Origin: Boothiomyces macroporosus
Taxonomy: Eukaryota > Chytridiomycota > Chytridiomycetes > Rhizophydiales > Terramycetaceae
DNA length: 42,005 bases
NCBI GenBank assembly: GCA_027604185.1
Contig: JADGKB010000114.1
Location: 1 to 42,005 of the forward strand
Direction of reading: 5' to 3'
Shown here: positions 33,028-42,005 of the stretch, piece by piece
Layout of the letters: the number at the start of each line of letters is the position of its first letter
How positions within the stretch are numbered: the first letter of the stretch is position 1
Notes under the pieces: model-generated
The model's database searches: none
What the model was told of the DNA's origin: nothing
The model's input: the letters and a program-made list of their open reading frames with translations, nothing else
Made by a program: the position numbers and the translations under genes

Positions 33028-33596
33028 TTACATGAGTCCGATTCTGGAAGCAACTTCGGTAGCTTCAACATCAGCTGGCAAACGAACGAAAGCCTTCTTC
33101 TTTCCATCTGGGCGGATGAGGGTGTTGACGTTAGCAACATCGACATCATAAAGACGCTTCAAAGCATCCTTGATTTGGCGCTTGTTGGAGCGGACATCAC
33201 AGATGAAGACAAGAGTGTTGTCGTATTCAATCTTCTTCATGGCAGATTCAGTTGCAAGAGGGAACTTGATGACAGAGTATTGGTCAAGGGATGGGGTCTT
33301 GGCAACAGCCTTTCTTGCGTACTTTGGAGCACGGGCAAGTTTAAGGGTCTTTGGCAAGTGGAAAGTAGCAGAGGTCTTGGTCTTGATTTGCTTCTTTGCA
33401 GTTCCCTTGAGGGCAGCCTTCTTTGCGGATGCAGCTTGCTTGACAGCTTCGGTTTCTAAAAGGTTAGATTTGCTCTAGTGTTGGGTCTTTTTAAAAGACG
33501 TCAAGTGCATTCGAGAATGCCTTTCGTTCCACTAAAACAAACAGCTTCACGCTGTAACCCAATGTGTGATTACTTACTTTTTGCTACTGGTGCCAT
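33028..33596 (-). CDS. RPL23A: Large ribosomal subunit protein uL23
   Basis: Exons 33578-33596 and 33028-33455 give 148 residues (yeast Rpl25, animal RPL23A). The protein sits at the polypeptide exit tunnel and is a docking point for SRP and chaperones. The core [39 protein letters not shown] and [16 protein letters not shown] is strongly conserved; the N-terminal extension is Lys/Ala-rich, as in eukaryotes. The first coding exon is only 19 nt (MAPVAK plus one base) and is followed by a 122-nt intron, six times longer than any other intron placed here. CTAAC and TTTTAG mark its 3' end. AATAAA lies a few bases after the stop. Confidence 0.96.
33456..33577 (-). other. 122-nt intron of uL23, with two hairpins
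   Basis: On the gene strand it starts GTAAGTAATCAC and ends with CTAACCTTTTAG. It contains GCATTC-TC-GAATGC and GTCTTT-TAA-AAAGAC hairpins. No C/D box snoRNA motifs (RUGAUGA, CUGA) are seen. Its length and structure contrast with every other intron here, so it may carry regulatory information or an unrecognised RNA. Confidence 0.8.
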
Positions 33597-34151
33597 TTTT
33601 AAAAAGTAAAGATTTTCTCTTGAAAAAAAAACTCTAGAAAAAAAAATAGCCCTAGCCCTAGAGTTGGCGAAAATATTCCTGCTCTCTAGTTGAGCTGACT
33701 GCGAGTTGAATTTTATTCCAGAATTGAGTCTTGTTGACTTTTGATCAGCACTTTTAAAGTCAAATTGGTTTGAATACACTATACTATTTATCTTACCTTC
33801 AGAACACGGGTTTCTAATTCATAAGGAAGAATAACCGTCCGGTAATAGTTGATCGATTGCATTCAAAATGTAATATTGAGGTACTTTTATGTGGCTATTG
33901 TAACTTTGGCACACGGAAATATGCGCCTCTCCCTTCACAGTCATACCCAACTAAATCGAATTCACTTAACCCTGAATCTGTTTGAAATCAATAATGTATC
34001 CCCCAATGTGTCTCTTCATTGCTTCAGTAATGACCAGTCTGGGATACGCGGACTGGGTCCTCTATCAATTTTAGGAATAGGCGGCACAAGGTGAAGGGGC
34101 TTGAAACACCAATAAAAGCTTTAACCAGTTTCACCGCAAGACCAATTCATA
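33597..34151. other. Long intergenic, promoters of uL23 and the GPI protein
   Basis: The longest gene-free spacer apart from the inverted-repeat segment. Just upstream of uL23 there is a doubled AGCCCTAGCCCTAGAG patch (around 33648-33663), which could be a ribosomal-protein promoter box. No reading frame of note; short frames here contain no recognisable protein. Confidence 0.4.
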
Positions 34152-34880
34152 ATGAAGATTTTGAAAATACTTTCATTGGCATCAACCATATATTGCGCAA
34201 GCAGTACAATTAAGCACCAAAGTGCAACTGCTACAAAAACACAACCTATTAGTACAACCACCAGTGCTCCAACTCATACCGCCGTTCCTCTCGTTGAAGC
34301 GTTGACCTACAACTGCACTTTTCATTCAACCCTTCCACATCACACACAATTTGATGGATGTCCTAGAGAATTGGTGTGGAACAACGACACAATTACAATC
34401 AATGTAATGTATGATAATATCAAGACTGAAAGAAAAGCAAAAACTGCGATTTTCAACTTTAAAAACAAAGGCAGCAAAGTATTTGGAAGCAATGCCACTG
34501 CATTTGATGGGACAGACCCAGAAACCATTCATTTCGAGTTCAATCCCACCAAACTGTCAGTCAATGCATCGCAATTAGGCGATGTGAACAATGAATATAT
34601 CGTCACTTTGGAAATGATCTTGTCTGAACTTGATCCTAATAGCAGCGTACCAATTATTACAACGGTGCGCGGCCCTTTATTTGCCATTAGAACTTTGGAG
34701 TTCCAACTCCAAAACTTTAGTATCAGTACAAATGGTACTAGTACCAACTCTTCTGGATCCTCTGGAAACAGTGCTCCAGCGCCAACCATTGTTCAAATAC
34801 CTTCCAACCCTTCAGCTACAAGCTCTGCTGTAAAGATCACTCCTCTAGTGCTACTTTTCGCTCTACTTAGATTAATATAG
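34152..34880 (+). CDS. GPI-anchored secreted glycoprotein
   Basis: An intronless 242-residue frame. A signal peptide (MKILKILSLASTIYCASS) is followed by a Thr/Ser/Pro-rich stretch, a folded middle part with two cysteines (residues about 55-70) and many N-glycosylation sequons (NCT, NDT, NAT, NAS, NSS, NFS, NGT), a second Ser/Thr/Pro/Asn-rich linker, and a hydrophobic C-terminus (ITPLVLLFALLRLI) preceded by small residues, typical of a GPI attachment signal. It should be displayed on the plasma membrane or cell wall. I recognise no family. Confidence 0.8.
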   Translation: MKILKILSLASTIYCASSTIKHQSATATKTQPISTTTSAPTHTAVPLVEALTYNCTFHSTLPHHTQFDGCPRELVWNNDTITINVMYDNIKTERKAKTAIFNFKNKGSKVFGSNATAFDGTDPETIHFEFNPTKLSVNASQLGDVNNEYIVTLEMILSELDPNSSVPIITTVRGPLFAIRTLEFQLQNFSISTNGTSTNSSGSSGNSAPAPTIVQIPSNPSATSSAVKITPLVLLFALLRLI

Positions 34881-35226
34881 ACTATTTGCATATTGAATTT
34901 TAATTTTACTTTCATTTTGACAGGCTTGCAAAGTAACGTCAAATTCAGTGGGCTAATCTTGGAGCCACACTATGAAGTCATACACTGATGAAACATTGCA
35001 TATATTAATACACCAACAATTTAAAAGATGATTCAAGTTGAGCATATCCAACAGTTCAAGAAATAGTAACAGCCCAATAGAAGCTAAATAAATGGCCAAT
35101 TAGAAGGCAAGATCCACAAAAAAAGAGTACATATCCAAAAAAGAGACTGAGCTTGGAACCAGAGACACCAAGGAGAGTGGCCAACCATTTTAGATGAGTA
35201 AAACCAAGTTTTATTAATGAGAATCA
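34881..35226. other. Intergenic, 3' side of two convergent genes
   Basis: About 346 nt, AT-rich, between the GPI-protein stop and the SR-protein stop. No supported gene or RNA. Confidence 0.4.
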
Positions 35227-36116
35227 CTATTCTTCATCATCATGACGCTTTGGAGGAGATTCGGCACGTTTGGCAGGAGATCTTGAGCGATCACGGTCGT
35301 CTTCTCTGTCCCTATCTCTGCGATCATCCCTGTCTCTGTCACGACGATCGTCTCGGTCATCTCTGTCGCGACGGTCGTCTCTATCGTCTCTTTCACGGCG
35401 GTCATCCTAACATTAAATTAATCAAACATTTCTGTCACGATCATTACGGTCGTTGCGATCACCAGAACGATCCTTGTCGCCCTAACATTAAAGCTTGCAT
35501 ACTTCTTTGATTGAAAGGATAGAACCATTGTAATCGTAGCCTTCAAAGTGTTTGAGAGCCTTTTCCTTTCCTTCAATGGAAATGAATTCAACTACACCAT
35601 CTCCGTTTTGGTCAACGTTAGTGTATTGAACTTCAGCAACTTTGCGCATCAAATCTTTCAGGTCCTTGAATCAGAATATACTTACTTGCCATGAGGTTCC
35701 TCTTGGGAGACCTAAAACTGTAACACTACAATTAATCGCTTTTGTACCGATGATCTGGCTTGCGGATGTTACGTGGACGGTCTCTGTCATCTCTTCTGTC
35801 GTCTCTTCGTCTGTCATCCCTTCTGTCGTCTCTGCGATCACCTTTGCTACTCTTTGCAAATTCACAAATTATTCTGGATTAAACATCCTCATACCTTTCT
35901 CCCATGAATCTTGTTCCATCCAAATCCTTTACACAGTCTGATGCATCTCTGCCATCATCAAATTCAACAAAAGCAAAGCCTTGAAGACATCGCACGTCCC
36001 GAATTCTTCCGAATTCCTTGGCCAACTTTTCGATATCCCGTTCTCTACAATCTCTAGGTAATTTGCCTGGGAATTAGCTCTACTGTACCAAAGTAAACTC
36101 TTCTGTTTTCTCCCAT
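35227..36116 (-). CDS. SR-family splicing factor (two RRMs, RD/RS tail)
   Basis: Seven exons: 36089-36116, 35895-36066, 35748-35873, 35686-35725, 35503-35664, 35428-35481 and 35227-35406, with six introns of 21-22 nt, give 253 residues. RRM1 starts RVYFGKLPRDC and has RNP1-like GFAFVEFDD. A linker of Arg-Asp repeats follows. The pseudo-RRM2 contains VTVLGLPRGTSWQDLKDL, close to the SWQDLKD signature of SRSF1. The C-terminal tail is RD/RE dipeptides with a short SRSPAK RS element. SRSF1-type proteins define exons and help export mRNA. This gene has the most introns per length in the window, and its introns are slightly longer than most. Introns 5 and 6 share the ending TTTAATGTTAG. Confidence 0.94.
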
Positions 36117-36523
36117 TGCTTTTGTTGAGTGAAAATTTTTTCATTTTCACAACCATTTTGGTGACTTGAACTAGAGGAATTTTGAAGAGTCAAACAACTG
36201 AATTAGTCAGATTATCAGATCACAAGGTAGCATCTTTAATTTTTGAGTTGGTCCGTTTGAGGCACTGCATTACCTTTCTGCAAATGAAAGGTAGCTACTG
36301 GCACTTTAATAATCGCCTTCGCAACTCAGTACACCACTTGAAAATTGGTTTACGTTCCCAATGTCGAATGGTGTCCCAAGTTTTACCTCCAAATACAGTT
36401 TCTTTATTCAACGTGAATTTCGATTCGCCTCTTTAATTCAATCATGGTAAGTAGGTCAATTTGAGCTTATTTAATCTTGCAAACCAATTCAAGTTTTTTT
36501 TATTTTTTTTTCTTTTTGCAAAA
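36117..36523. other. Divergent promoter region of SR factor and RRS1
   Basis: Roughly 400 nt with no convincing protein. It contains a perfect 8-bp hairpin at 36271-36293 (TACCTTTC, loop TGCAAAT, GAAAGGTA) and, just before RRS1, an ATGGTAAGT string (from 36444) that might be a 5' leader splice donor. A non-coding RNA cannot be excluded. Confidence 0.4.
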
Positions 36524-37445
36524 ATGGATGTTTCTGACCAGCTCGCAAAATTGGAAGAGAAATAGTAATTCAATAGTAACATAGCGCTTCTGTAAAAGTT
36601 GATAAAAATATTCCACTGGAAGTTGATTTGCAGTGTCTGACTGCGTTTGATCCAAACCCACTAGAGTAACAATAATTTAACAAAAGAAAGGACTTGGAAG
36701 CAGATGCCAGAGATGGGATTCAGATATTAATCAATGCAATTTTTGAATGTCCGACTGTGTCCAACGAAGATGGTGTATTTGCTACACTCCCACGTTCTGT
36801 AAAGAATCAAGTCCCAAGAGCAAAACCAATTCCTAAACAAAAAGCAATGACCAGATGGGAGAAATTCGCTGCTGCCAAAGGAATCAAAAAAGTTAAAAAA
36901 AAGAGAGTTGAGTTTGATGAAAATACTGGTGAATATCGCCCAACATTTGGATACAAAAACCAAGGAAAGAGTGGCAAAGATTTATCAGACTGGATCAAGG
37001 AGGTTCCGGATGATGCAGGTAATTCATTAGTGACAGTAGATCCAAATGCTGATTTATATCAAGTAGAAAGGGAAGAAAAGAAGAATCGCGTGGCAAAGAA
37101 CCAAATGCAGCAAAGAAGAAATCAAGAAGAAGCATACGCTCAGCAAAAGGGGATGGATCACAAGGCATTCAAGAAGCAAATGCTCTACAAGCAGATTGTG
37201 GACGCAAACGTGTCTACCGCCTCCATGGGCAAATTTGATCCAAAATTAAAGAACGACAATGTCAAAGTGAAAGGGGTAAAGCGAAAGGTACTCTATTACT
37301 AAGTTAGTTTGAATCCAACACTGCTCCTGTTGAGGTTGAAAAGAAAAAGAACTTGGAGATTGCAGAAAAGATTGGTAAACCGAAAAAGGAAGAAATCAAT
37401 GTCAGACAGGCTGTCAATATTCATTCTAGCAAGCGAAGAAAGTAA
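36524..37445 (+). CDS. RRS1: Ribosome biogenesis regulator RRS1
   Basis: Exons 36524-36564, 36585-36665, 36687-37287 and 37308-37445 (introns 20, 21 and 20 nt) give 286 residues. RRS1 with RPF2 delivers the 5S RNP to pre-60S particles in the nucleolus. Family blocks are the N-terminal PLEVDLQCLTAFDPNPLE, ARDGIQILINAIFECP, LPRSVKNQVPRAKPIPKQKA, MTRWEKFAAAKGIKK and VSTASMGKFDPKL. The N-terminal block appears only after removal of GTAATTCAATAGTAACATAG. Poly(A)-type TTAATAAAAT follows the stop by four bases. The ATG at 36524 follows a long pyrimidine/T tract. Confidence 0.95.
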
Positions 37446-37778
37446 GATTAATAAAATGTGCATTAATATCAAAGATCTTGTGTAAATTTCTGCTGTAATG
37501 CTGCCATATCGTAGATAGTACTTTCTCTTTCGATTTAATTTAATTCAAATCAATTAGAGTGTCAAATGCGCCTTTTTGAAACACTTATATTTCGGAAAGC
37601 ATAGTGACTGCTGTCTAATAAACCATAAAAGCAGTGGAACCTGATTTCGGCAATATTCATAGTATTTCTACACGTTTGTTCAATCATCAGCCTTTTGCAT
37701 CCATTGGGCGAAATTAAAGACGTCATTGTCGAAAAACTGCATTGTCTAGTTCTTCCTACCAAATAGCTCCCTGAAAAA
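37446..37778. other. Intergenic upstream of the thioredoxin-like gene
   Basis: About 330 nt. The only sizeable frame is on the minus strand and overlaps the start of the next gene; it shows no recognisable protein. Nothing else seen. Confidence 0.4.
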
Positions 37779-39414
37779 ATGTCCTGGCAAGATATTAAAA
37801 ATCCAGAAGAGTTCCACTCCATCACCAAAGAAAAGTTTTCCCTATGTTTGTTTTATTGTTTTGCCTACAAGTAGACTCTAATCTAACATAGTTCCGACGT
37901 CAAATCAATGCCCCAGAGATTGGTTTCACAGGGAGTTACCTGTATACAGGTAGATACAAATAGAATGAAAGACGTTGCGGCCAAATTTCGGATCACTGGC
38001 TACCCATCCTTTCAATTTTTTGTGAAAGGACGTGTCTTTGGGGGTCTGTTGGCAGATCCGCTCAAAGTGCCAGAGGTGCTCAAAGAATGTATTTTAGCTC
38101 AGAGCAAGTACCGTGAAGCCAAATCAGTCTCGGAATTTTTGTCGTTTATCGCTTTTGATGGCTTGTCCGTTTGTCTGATTTACAGCACCAGACATCCAAA
38201 TCATATGAATACTGTATACAATATGAATTGCTACTCCAAAGACTATCCGAGCGTCCAGTTCTGTGGGATTGATGAAGCCCTGGGAATAGAAGTAAGAGAT
38301 TCTCATAATTTAGGAGCTGACGTCGAAATTTCAGATCCTATCATACCCTGCGTATATACTATGCTACAAAAGCCAGACACCGTTCGCATTGCCTACCAAC
38401 GAGCTTCAATTGCTGGAGAAACTGAGTATATTTGAAAAATCTGGTATTGAAGGACTGGTACCACCAGAAATACGTACCTCAAAGAAGGCACAATCCAATG
38501 AGAGCTGCGTTAGCCAACAGAAAACGGAAAAAATCAAACCCAGAGTCTCTCAGTCCCAAACTTCTATTGAAAAACAATCACCAAGAATATCCGAGCATCG
38601 CACTTCAGTTTCAACCAATCCGATCCAGAGAAAAGAGTCCATTGTCAAACGAAGAACTAGTCTAGGAGTAAACAAGCCCACTCCAATTGATACAAGTGAT
38701 GCTACAGTTTATTCCATGGGTGGCGGACGTAAGAGCGCTGGAAGTCATGGAATCCAATCCCCACTCACCTTAAAAAGTGATACATCATCTATTGAATCGT
38801 CTCCAAAAGTGAATGGCAAAAGAAGAAGCACACTGGAATCTGGCTCTGGATCTTTGCTCCCCTTGAAATCTGAAGTTCGACCAAAAGCAAAAGCTAACCC
38901 TGCCTCAATTTCACTGAAGGAAGTGATTGGATTTGAAATCCCAGAAGACTCTGTTTTTGAAAGTAAAAGAAGTTCAGTTTTTGTAACGCCTGCTGTTCAA
39001 GATAGTTCAAAAGCAGTCGACATTTTGGTTCAGAATGCGATTAAGCGGTCTGAAAAGTTGGTTTTAGCTGATGATGGGTACTCTATCGTAGAGCAAATTG
39101 ATGCAATTTCGGAATCAAATCTGATTGATGGCTTCAATGCAATTAGAGAAGAGCAAATCGAAGAAGCATTTTTCATTGAACCGCCATTGACTGATGAATA
39201 TGATGCTCTGCCTGTTAAAGGCTTTAGAGAATCAATTAACCTCAAGGAATTCTTGCCCGTGAAAGATACTAGGAGTAGATCCAATTCCAAAGTGGGAAGT
39301 ACGAGGAGTTGTCGTAATGAGGAATACCGTAGTGAATTGGAAAGACAACTCCAGGAAATGAATTGGGATACGGAAAATGTTGAACGCAATCAAAAAAATG
39401 GAATGAATATTTGA
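37779..39414 (+). CDS. Thioredoxin-fold protein without CxxC, with long disordered tail
   Basis: Exons 37779-37870, 37892-38381 and 38404-39414 (introns 21 and 22 nt) give 530 residues. Residues 1-110 form a thioredoxin-like domain: MSWQDIKNPEEFHSI, strand SLCLFYCFAYNSDVKSM, VTCIQVDTNRMKDVAAKFRI and the cis-Pro loop TGYPSFQFFVKG. At the active-site position the sequence is YNSD rather than CxxC, so no thiol chemistry is expected. A second alpha/beta part (residues about 110-190) may be another inactive fold. The last 330 residues are Ser/Lys-rich and disordered, with several acidic patches. A further 21-nt stretch at 38352-38372 also looks intron-like but is kept here because it preserves frame. 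Function unknown; binding or scaffold is a guess. Confidence 0.8.
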
Positions 39415-39438
39415 AATAAAAACTTCAAATTATTTATT
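39415..39438. terminator. Paired convergent poly(A) signals
   Basis: AATAAA on the plus strand (39415-39420) follows the thioredoxin-like gene stop directly, and AATAAA on the minus strand (39433-39438) follows the GPCR stop directly. Only 12 nt separate them, so the two 3' ends probably overlap. Confidence 0.7.
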
Positions 39439-42004
39439 CTATTTCAACATACTTTCACCCAACATTGAGTGTGAAGCGTATTTGTTTGCCCAACTCTGGA
39501 AATACTGATCCCATTGCTTGGCATCAGGCTCGTTCTCGAACATGATTTCAAAAATATCATAGTCCAGATGAAACTTTCTTGACGTGGTGGAAATCATCTC
39601 AATTTTGAAGAATTGGAGGTTTGACAACTTCCAGCAGTCACCGTCTCCCCTCTTTGTGGAATTTTTATCTTCAAGAGTAACTTTGGTAAAGCGGCAGAGT
39701 GAAATCAAGTCGTTAGACTCTAAAGTCAGAATTCTTGGGCTAGATTCGCCGAAAATACCGCTTTTCTTTAATATGACAGGCGTGCCACTCTTTGGTTTCT
39801 TCAAGTCTTTGGAGCTATTCGCAGTTTTCTCTTCCTTTGTGGTAGTTTGACTATGGGATTGAGAAGAAGACTGATTAGTTTTGGAAGTGAGTCCCCGTCC
39901 TTTTGCGCAACTGATAACCTTCAGCATAAATGTGCTGAGTAAATTAAAGTACAAGACATAGAATACTGCAAACATCTTTATCGCCGCTTTAAGCCTAAAT
40001 CCAAGTCCAGGAGAAAGCAAAATCGAGATTGCAAAGAGAGTCACCTAATATTATTTCAGTCGTACTATTACAGTGTTGTATATGGAAATAGTGATAAGCT
40101 TGGTTTCGCTGTATCTTGATGGAACATTTCTTGTTTGGAAAGCAATGTACAAGTTGAGAATTAAAATAAAAGCACAATATAAGGAGAGAGCCATCACCAT
40201 GTCGCTTTGGATATTGAGTGAAGTGGAAGAGCAAGTCCAGGCGTATACCCCTTTTACCACTTCTAAAGCGGCTGGTTTGGGAGAATCTATGGCATGCCAT
40301 ACAGCAATAATAATTGCAGCTGGTAATCCAAAAACTATACCAACGATAATTGTTTCGTGCGTTTTAAGGACCTTGTGAGTAGGTCGAGTAAAAATCATTA
40401 GCATTCTGTAGTTTTTGATAAACATCAATCCATAGTAAATAGAAAATGTAATTGGCAGAATCACTGAATCACTAGTGCAAGCTAATGTGGTAGGTTTGTT
40501 TAGCATAGTCAATAAGTCAAACCAACTAATCAAAATGCAGATCTGCATTACAAATCCAACAAATACGTCCGACGCTCTGACCATTGGATTATTTCTATAT
40601 ATTGCAATTCCGACGAGACTCGCCAAGCTGGTTACACCACCAATGAAAAACAATATTAAAGCAATTATTCCAAGTGCATCACCTGTAGTTCTCAGGTAAT
40701 CTGCTACAGTTGTTGGGTCGATTGCGTCCGCTGGCTTGTAACTGGCTCCTCCTGGATAGTAGTATGGCTGAATCTGGTATTCTGCGCCATTGGACCACTT
40801 TGATACTTGGACAAGGCTGGCGTCTGCCTGAACATTCATAATCGCGTAGTCCCCGCTTCTGTCGCCGTTTTGGTCCAGAGATATCCTTCCCGTCGTCGTG
40901 TCGTGATTTGGGAAGTTAAATGATTGAGGGACTTGCATCTGGCTGTTTAGCTCACCTGCATTAGAGCGGCTTACCATTAGCGAGCTTGGTGACATTGTTT
41001 CCGTTTGCTTTGACCAGAGCATCAAAGCCCAAAAGCGCTAGATCGACGCAGCTGCTGTGGAAATAGCCAAACGGGCCGCTGCTGTTGATCGAAGACACGT
41101 TTGCGCCAGGGTTTCCAACGCCGAGTCTGTTGGCTTTCCAGTAGGCGTCAAAGGCGTCTGACACTGGCCCGTCAGCCCGCTCCAGCGGGAACAGATACGA
41201 GGTGCCGGCATAGGCAGTAGTAGGGACCATTTGCTGCAGCCCGTCGGTTCCGATCCAAAAGTATCCAGCGCCGTAGCAGCCAGCCAGCGTGGCCTGCTGG
41301 ACGATCACCTCGTACTCTGCTGCAAACCCGAAATACACAATGATCCTCGCTTCGGCAGAAATAATTTGCTGTGCGATTTGATTGGCTGCATTTGCGTCCA
41401 CATTCGTTTCCACTAGCTGTCTCGAAAGCACGGTTATGTTATACTGCGACGCGTAATTCAGAAAAGAGGATATGGCTCCATTCCCATAGTCTTCGTCGGT
41501 ATTAATAGTGGCGATTTTGTGCCAGCCGTTGAAAGCAAGGTATTGGGCCATCGTGAGCGTAGCAGCGTTATCGTTGGGGATGGTTCGGAAAAAGTTTGGG
41601 TAGAGCGCTTTCTGTCCCAGAGTCGGATTAGTGGAAGAGCCGCAACACATTGGAATTTGGTAGTTTTGTAGAATCAACGAACTAATAATCGACATTGACG
41701 AGTATCCGGAACCAAAGATAAATATTTCTCCGTCAAGAGCCATATCGAGTGCCTGAGGAATCAACTGCGCCTTGCTTCCATGGTTATTTAGCAGAGTCGG
41801 TACAATTGTTGCGTTTGGGTGTATTAGCGAAGTGTTTTGGTTGAGCTGGCTGATTCTTACAAAGACACCTTCAATTTCATCAGCTAAATCGTTAGTTCCG
41901 TCAAGATAGAACATGAGAATTCCTACCTTGATTTGTATCGTTCCATTAGGAGTGAGACATTTACAAATCCCTAAGAGTAGGGCTATCTGATAGAGCAAAT
42001 TCAT
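39439..42004 (-). CDS. Class C (GABA-B/mGlu-like) GPCR with PH-like C-terminal domain
   Basis: Exons 40975-42004, 40066-40955 and 39439-40044 (introns GTAAGCCGCTCTAATGCAG and a 21-nt one) give 841 residues. The start ATG lies one base inside the window edge and opens a signal peptide (MNLLYQIALLLGICKCL). Residues about 20-430 form a Venus-flytrap domain resembling bacterial amide/branched-chain amino-acid binding proteins (VGILMFYLDGTNDL, NGWHKIATINTDEDYGNG). Seven membrane helices follow (about 465-720), with RMLMIFTRPTHKV in an inner loop as in class C receptors. The cytosolic tail has a Ser/Thr/Lys-rich linker, then a segment ending FEIMFENEPDAKQWDQYFQS that looks like the last strand and helix of a PH domain. 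It probably senses a small metabolite at the cell surface. Confidence 0.92.
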
Positions 42005-42005
42005 T

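Noticed and set aside
36182..36436. Plus-strand 84-codon frame upstream of RRS1
   Set aside because: No recognisable domain, no intron support, and it spans a hairpin and the divergent promoter region.
38352..38372. Possible extra 21-nt intron in the thioredoxin-like gene
   Set aside because: It starts GTA and ends AAG but lacks a good branch motif, and keeping it preserves the frame and a plausible helix; only the 22-nt intron at 38382-38403 is required.

Overview
This 42 kb window is nuclear DNA of a very compact eukaryote, best explained as an early-diverging, flagellated relative of the true fungi (chytrid, aphelid or rozellid grade; I cannot name the species). Fungal-grade signs are a stand-alone saccharopine reductase (LYS9) of the aminoadipate lysine pathway, an Mrs2-type Mg channel and a GPI-anchored wall-type glycoprotein. 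An RP2-type TBCC protein and a centrosomin-motif (CM1) protein suggest basal bodies or a cilium. The sequence is AT-rich and uses the standard genetic code. About 22 protein genes and one tRNA-Gln(CTG) lie on both strands, mostly a few hundred bases or less apart.

The main discovery is the splicing. Almost every conserved gene reads through only after removal of tiny GT-AG introns: I placed 55 of them, all 19-23 nt (19 of 19 nt, 21 of 20 nt, 10 of 21 nt, 4 of 22 nt, 1 of 23 nt). Most carry a YTAAY-like branch site 4-7 nt before the AG. The one clear exception is a 122-nt intron in ribosomal protein gene uL23. Poly(A) signals often overlap or touch the stop codon, and convergent genes are separated by as little as minus 2 to 24 nt.

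Layout. 1-1300: a secreted Cys-rich protein gene with an inverted, gutted copy of itself; tRNA-Gln; a small unknown gene. 1415-4933: COG6 (Golgi tether), a tiny CM1 protein, and two tandem RAD6/UBC2 genes. 4971-5741: a segment bounded by a perfect 36-bp inverted repeat, possibly a transposable element. 5825-9769: an ABCC transporter. 10053-13386: MRS2 and two tandem lineage-specific paralogues. 13633-17031: RP2, a Cys-less pentameric ligand-gated ion channel, and a Cys-rich membrane protein. 17112-20923: LYS9, UBR7, and an orphan 7TM protein. 20946-21807: an unresolved, possibly broken stretch. 21864-27955: THO2 with a very long RD-rich tail. 28258-32870: a class-3 (DAG-type) lipase and a CLC chloride channel converging on each other. 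33028-37445: uL23, a GPI protein, an SR-type splicing factor and RRS1. 37779-42004: a redox-dead thioredoxin-like protein and a class C GPCR with a PH-like tail.

Functional themes are mRNA processing and export (THO2, SR protein), ribosome synthesis (uL23, RRS1), Golgi traffic (COG6), ubiquitin signalling (two RAD6, UBR7), and an unusually rich sensory and ion-transport set (ligand-gated channel, CLC, class C GPCR, orphan 7TM, ABCC, Mrs2).
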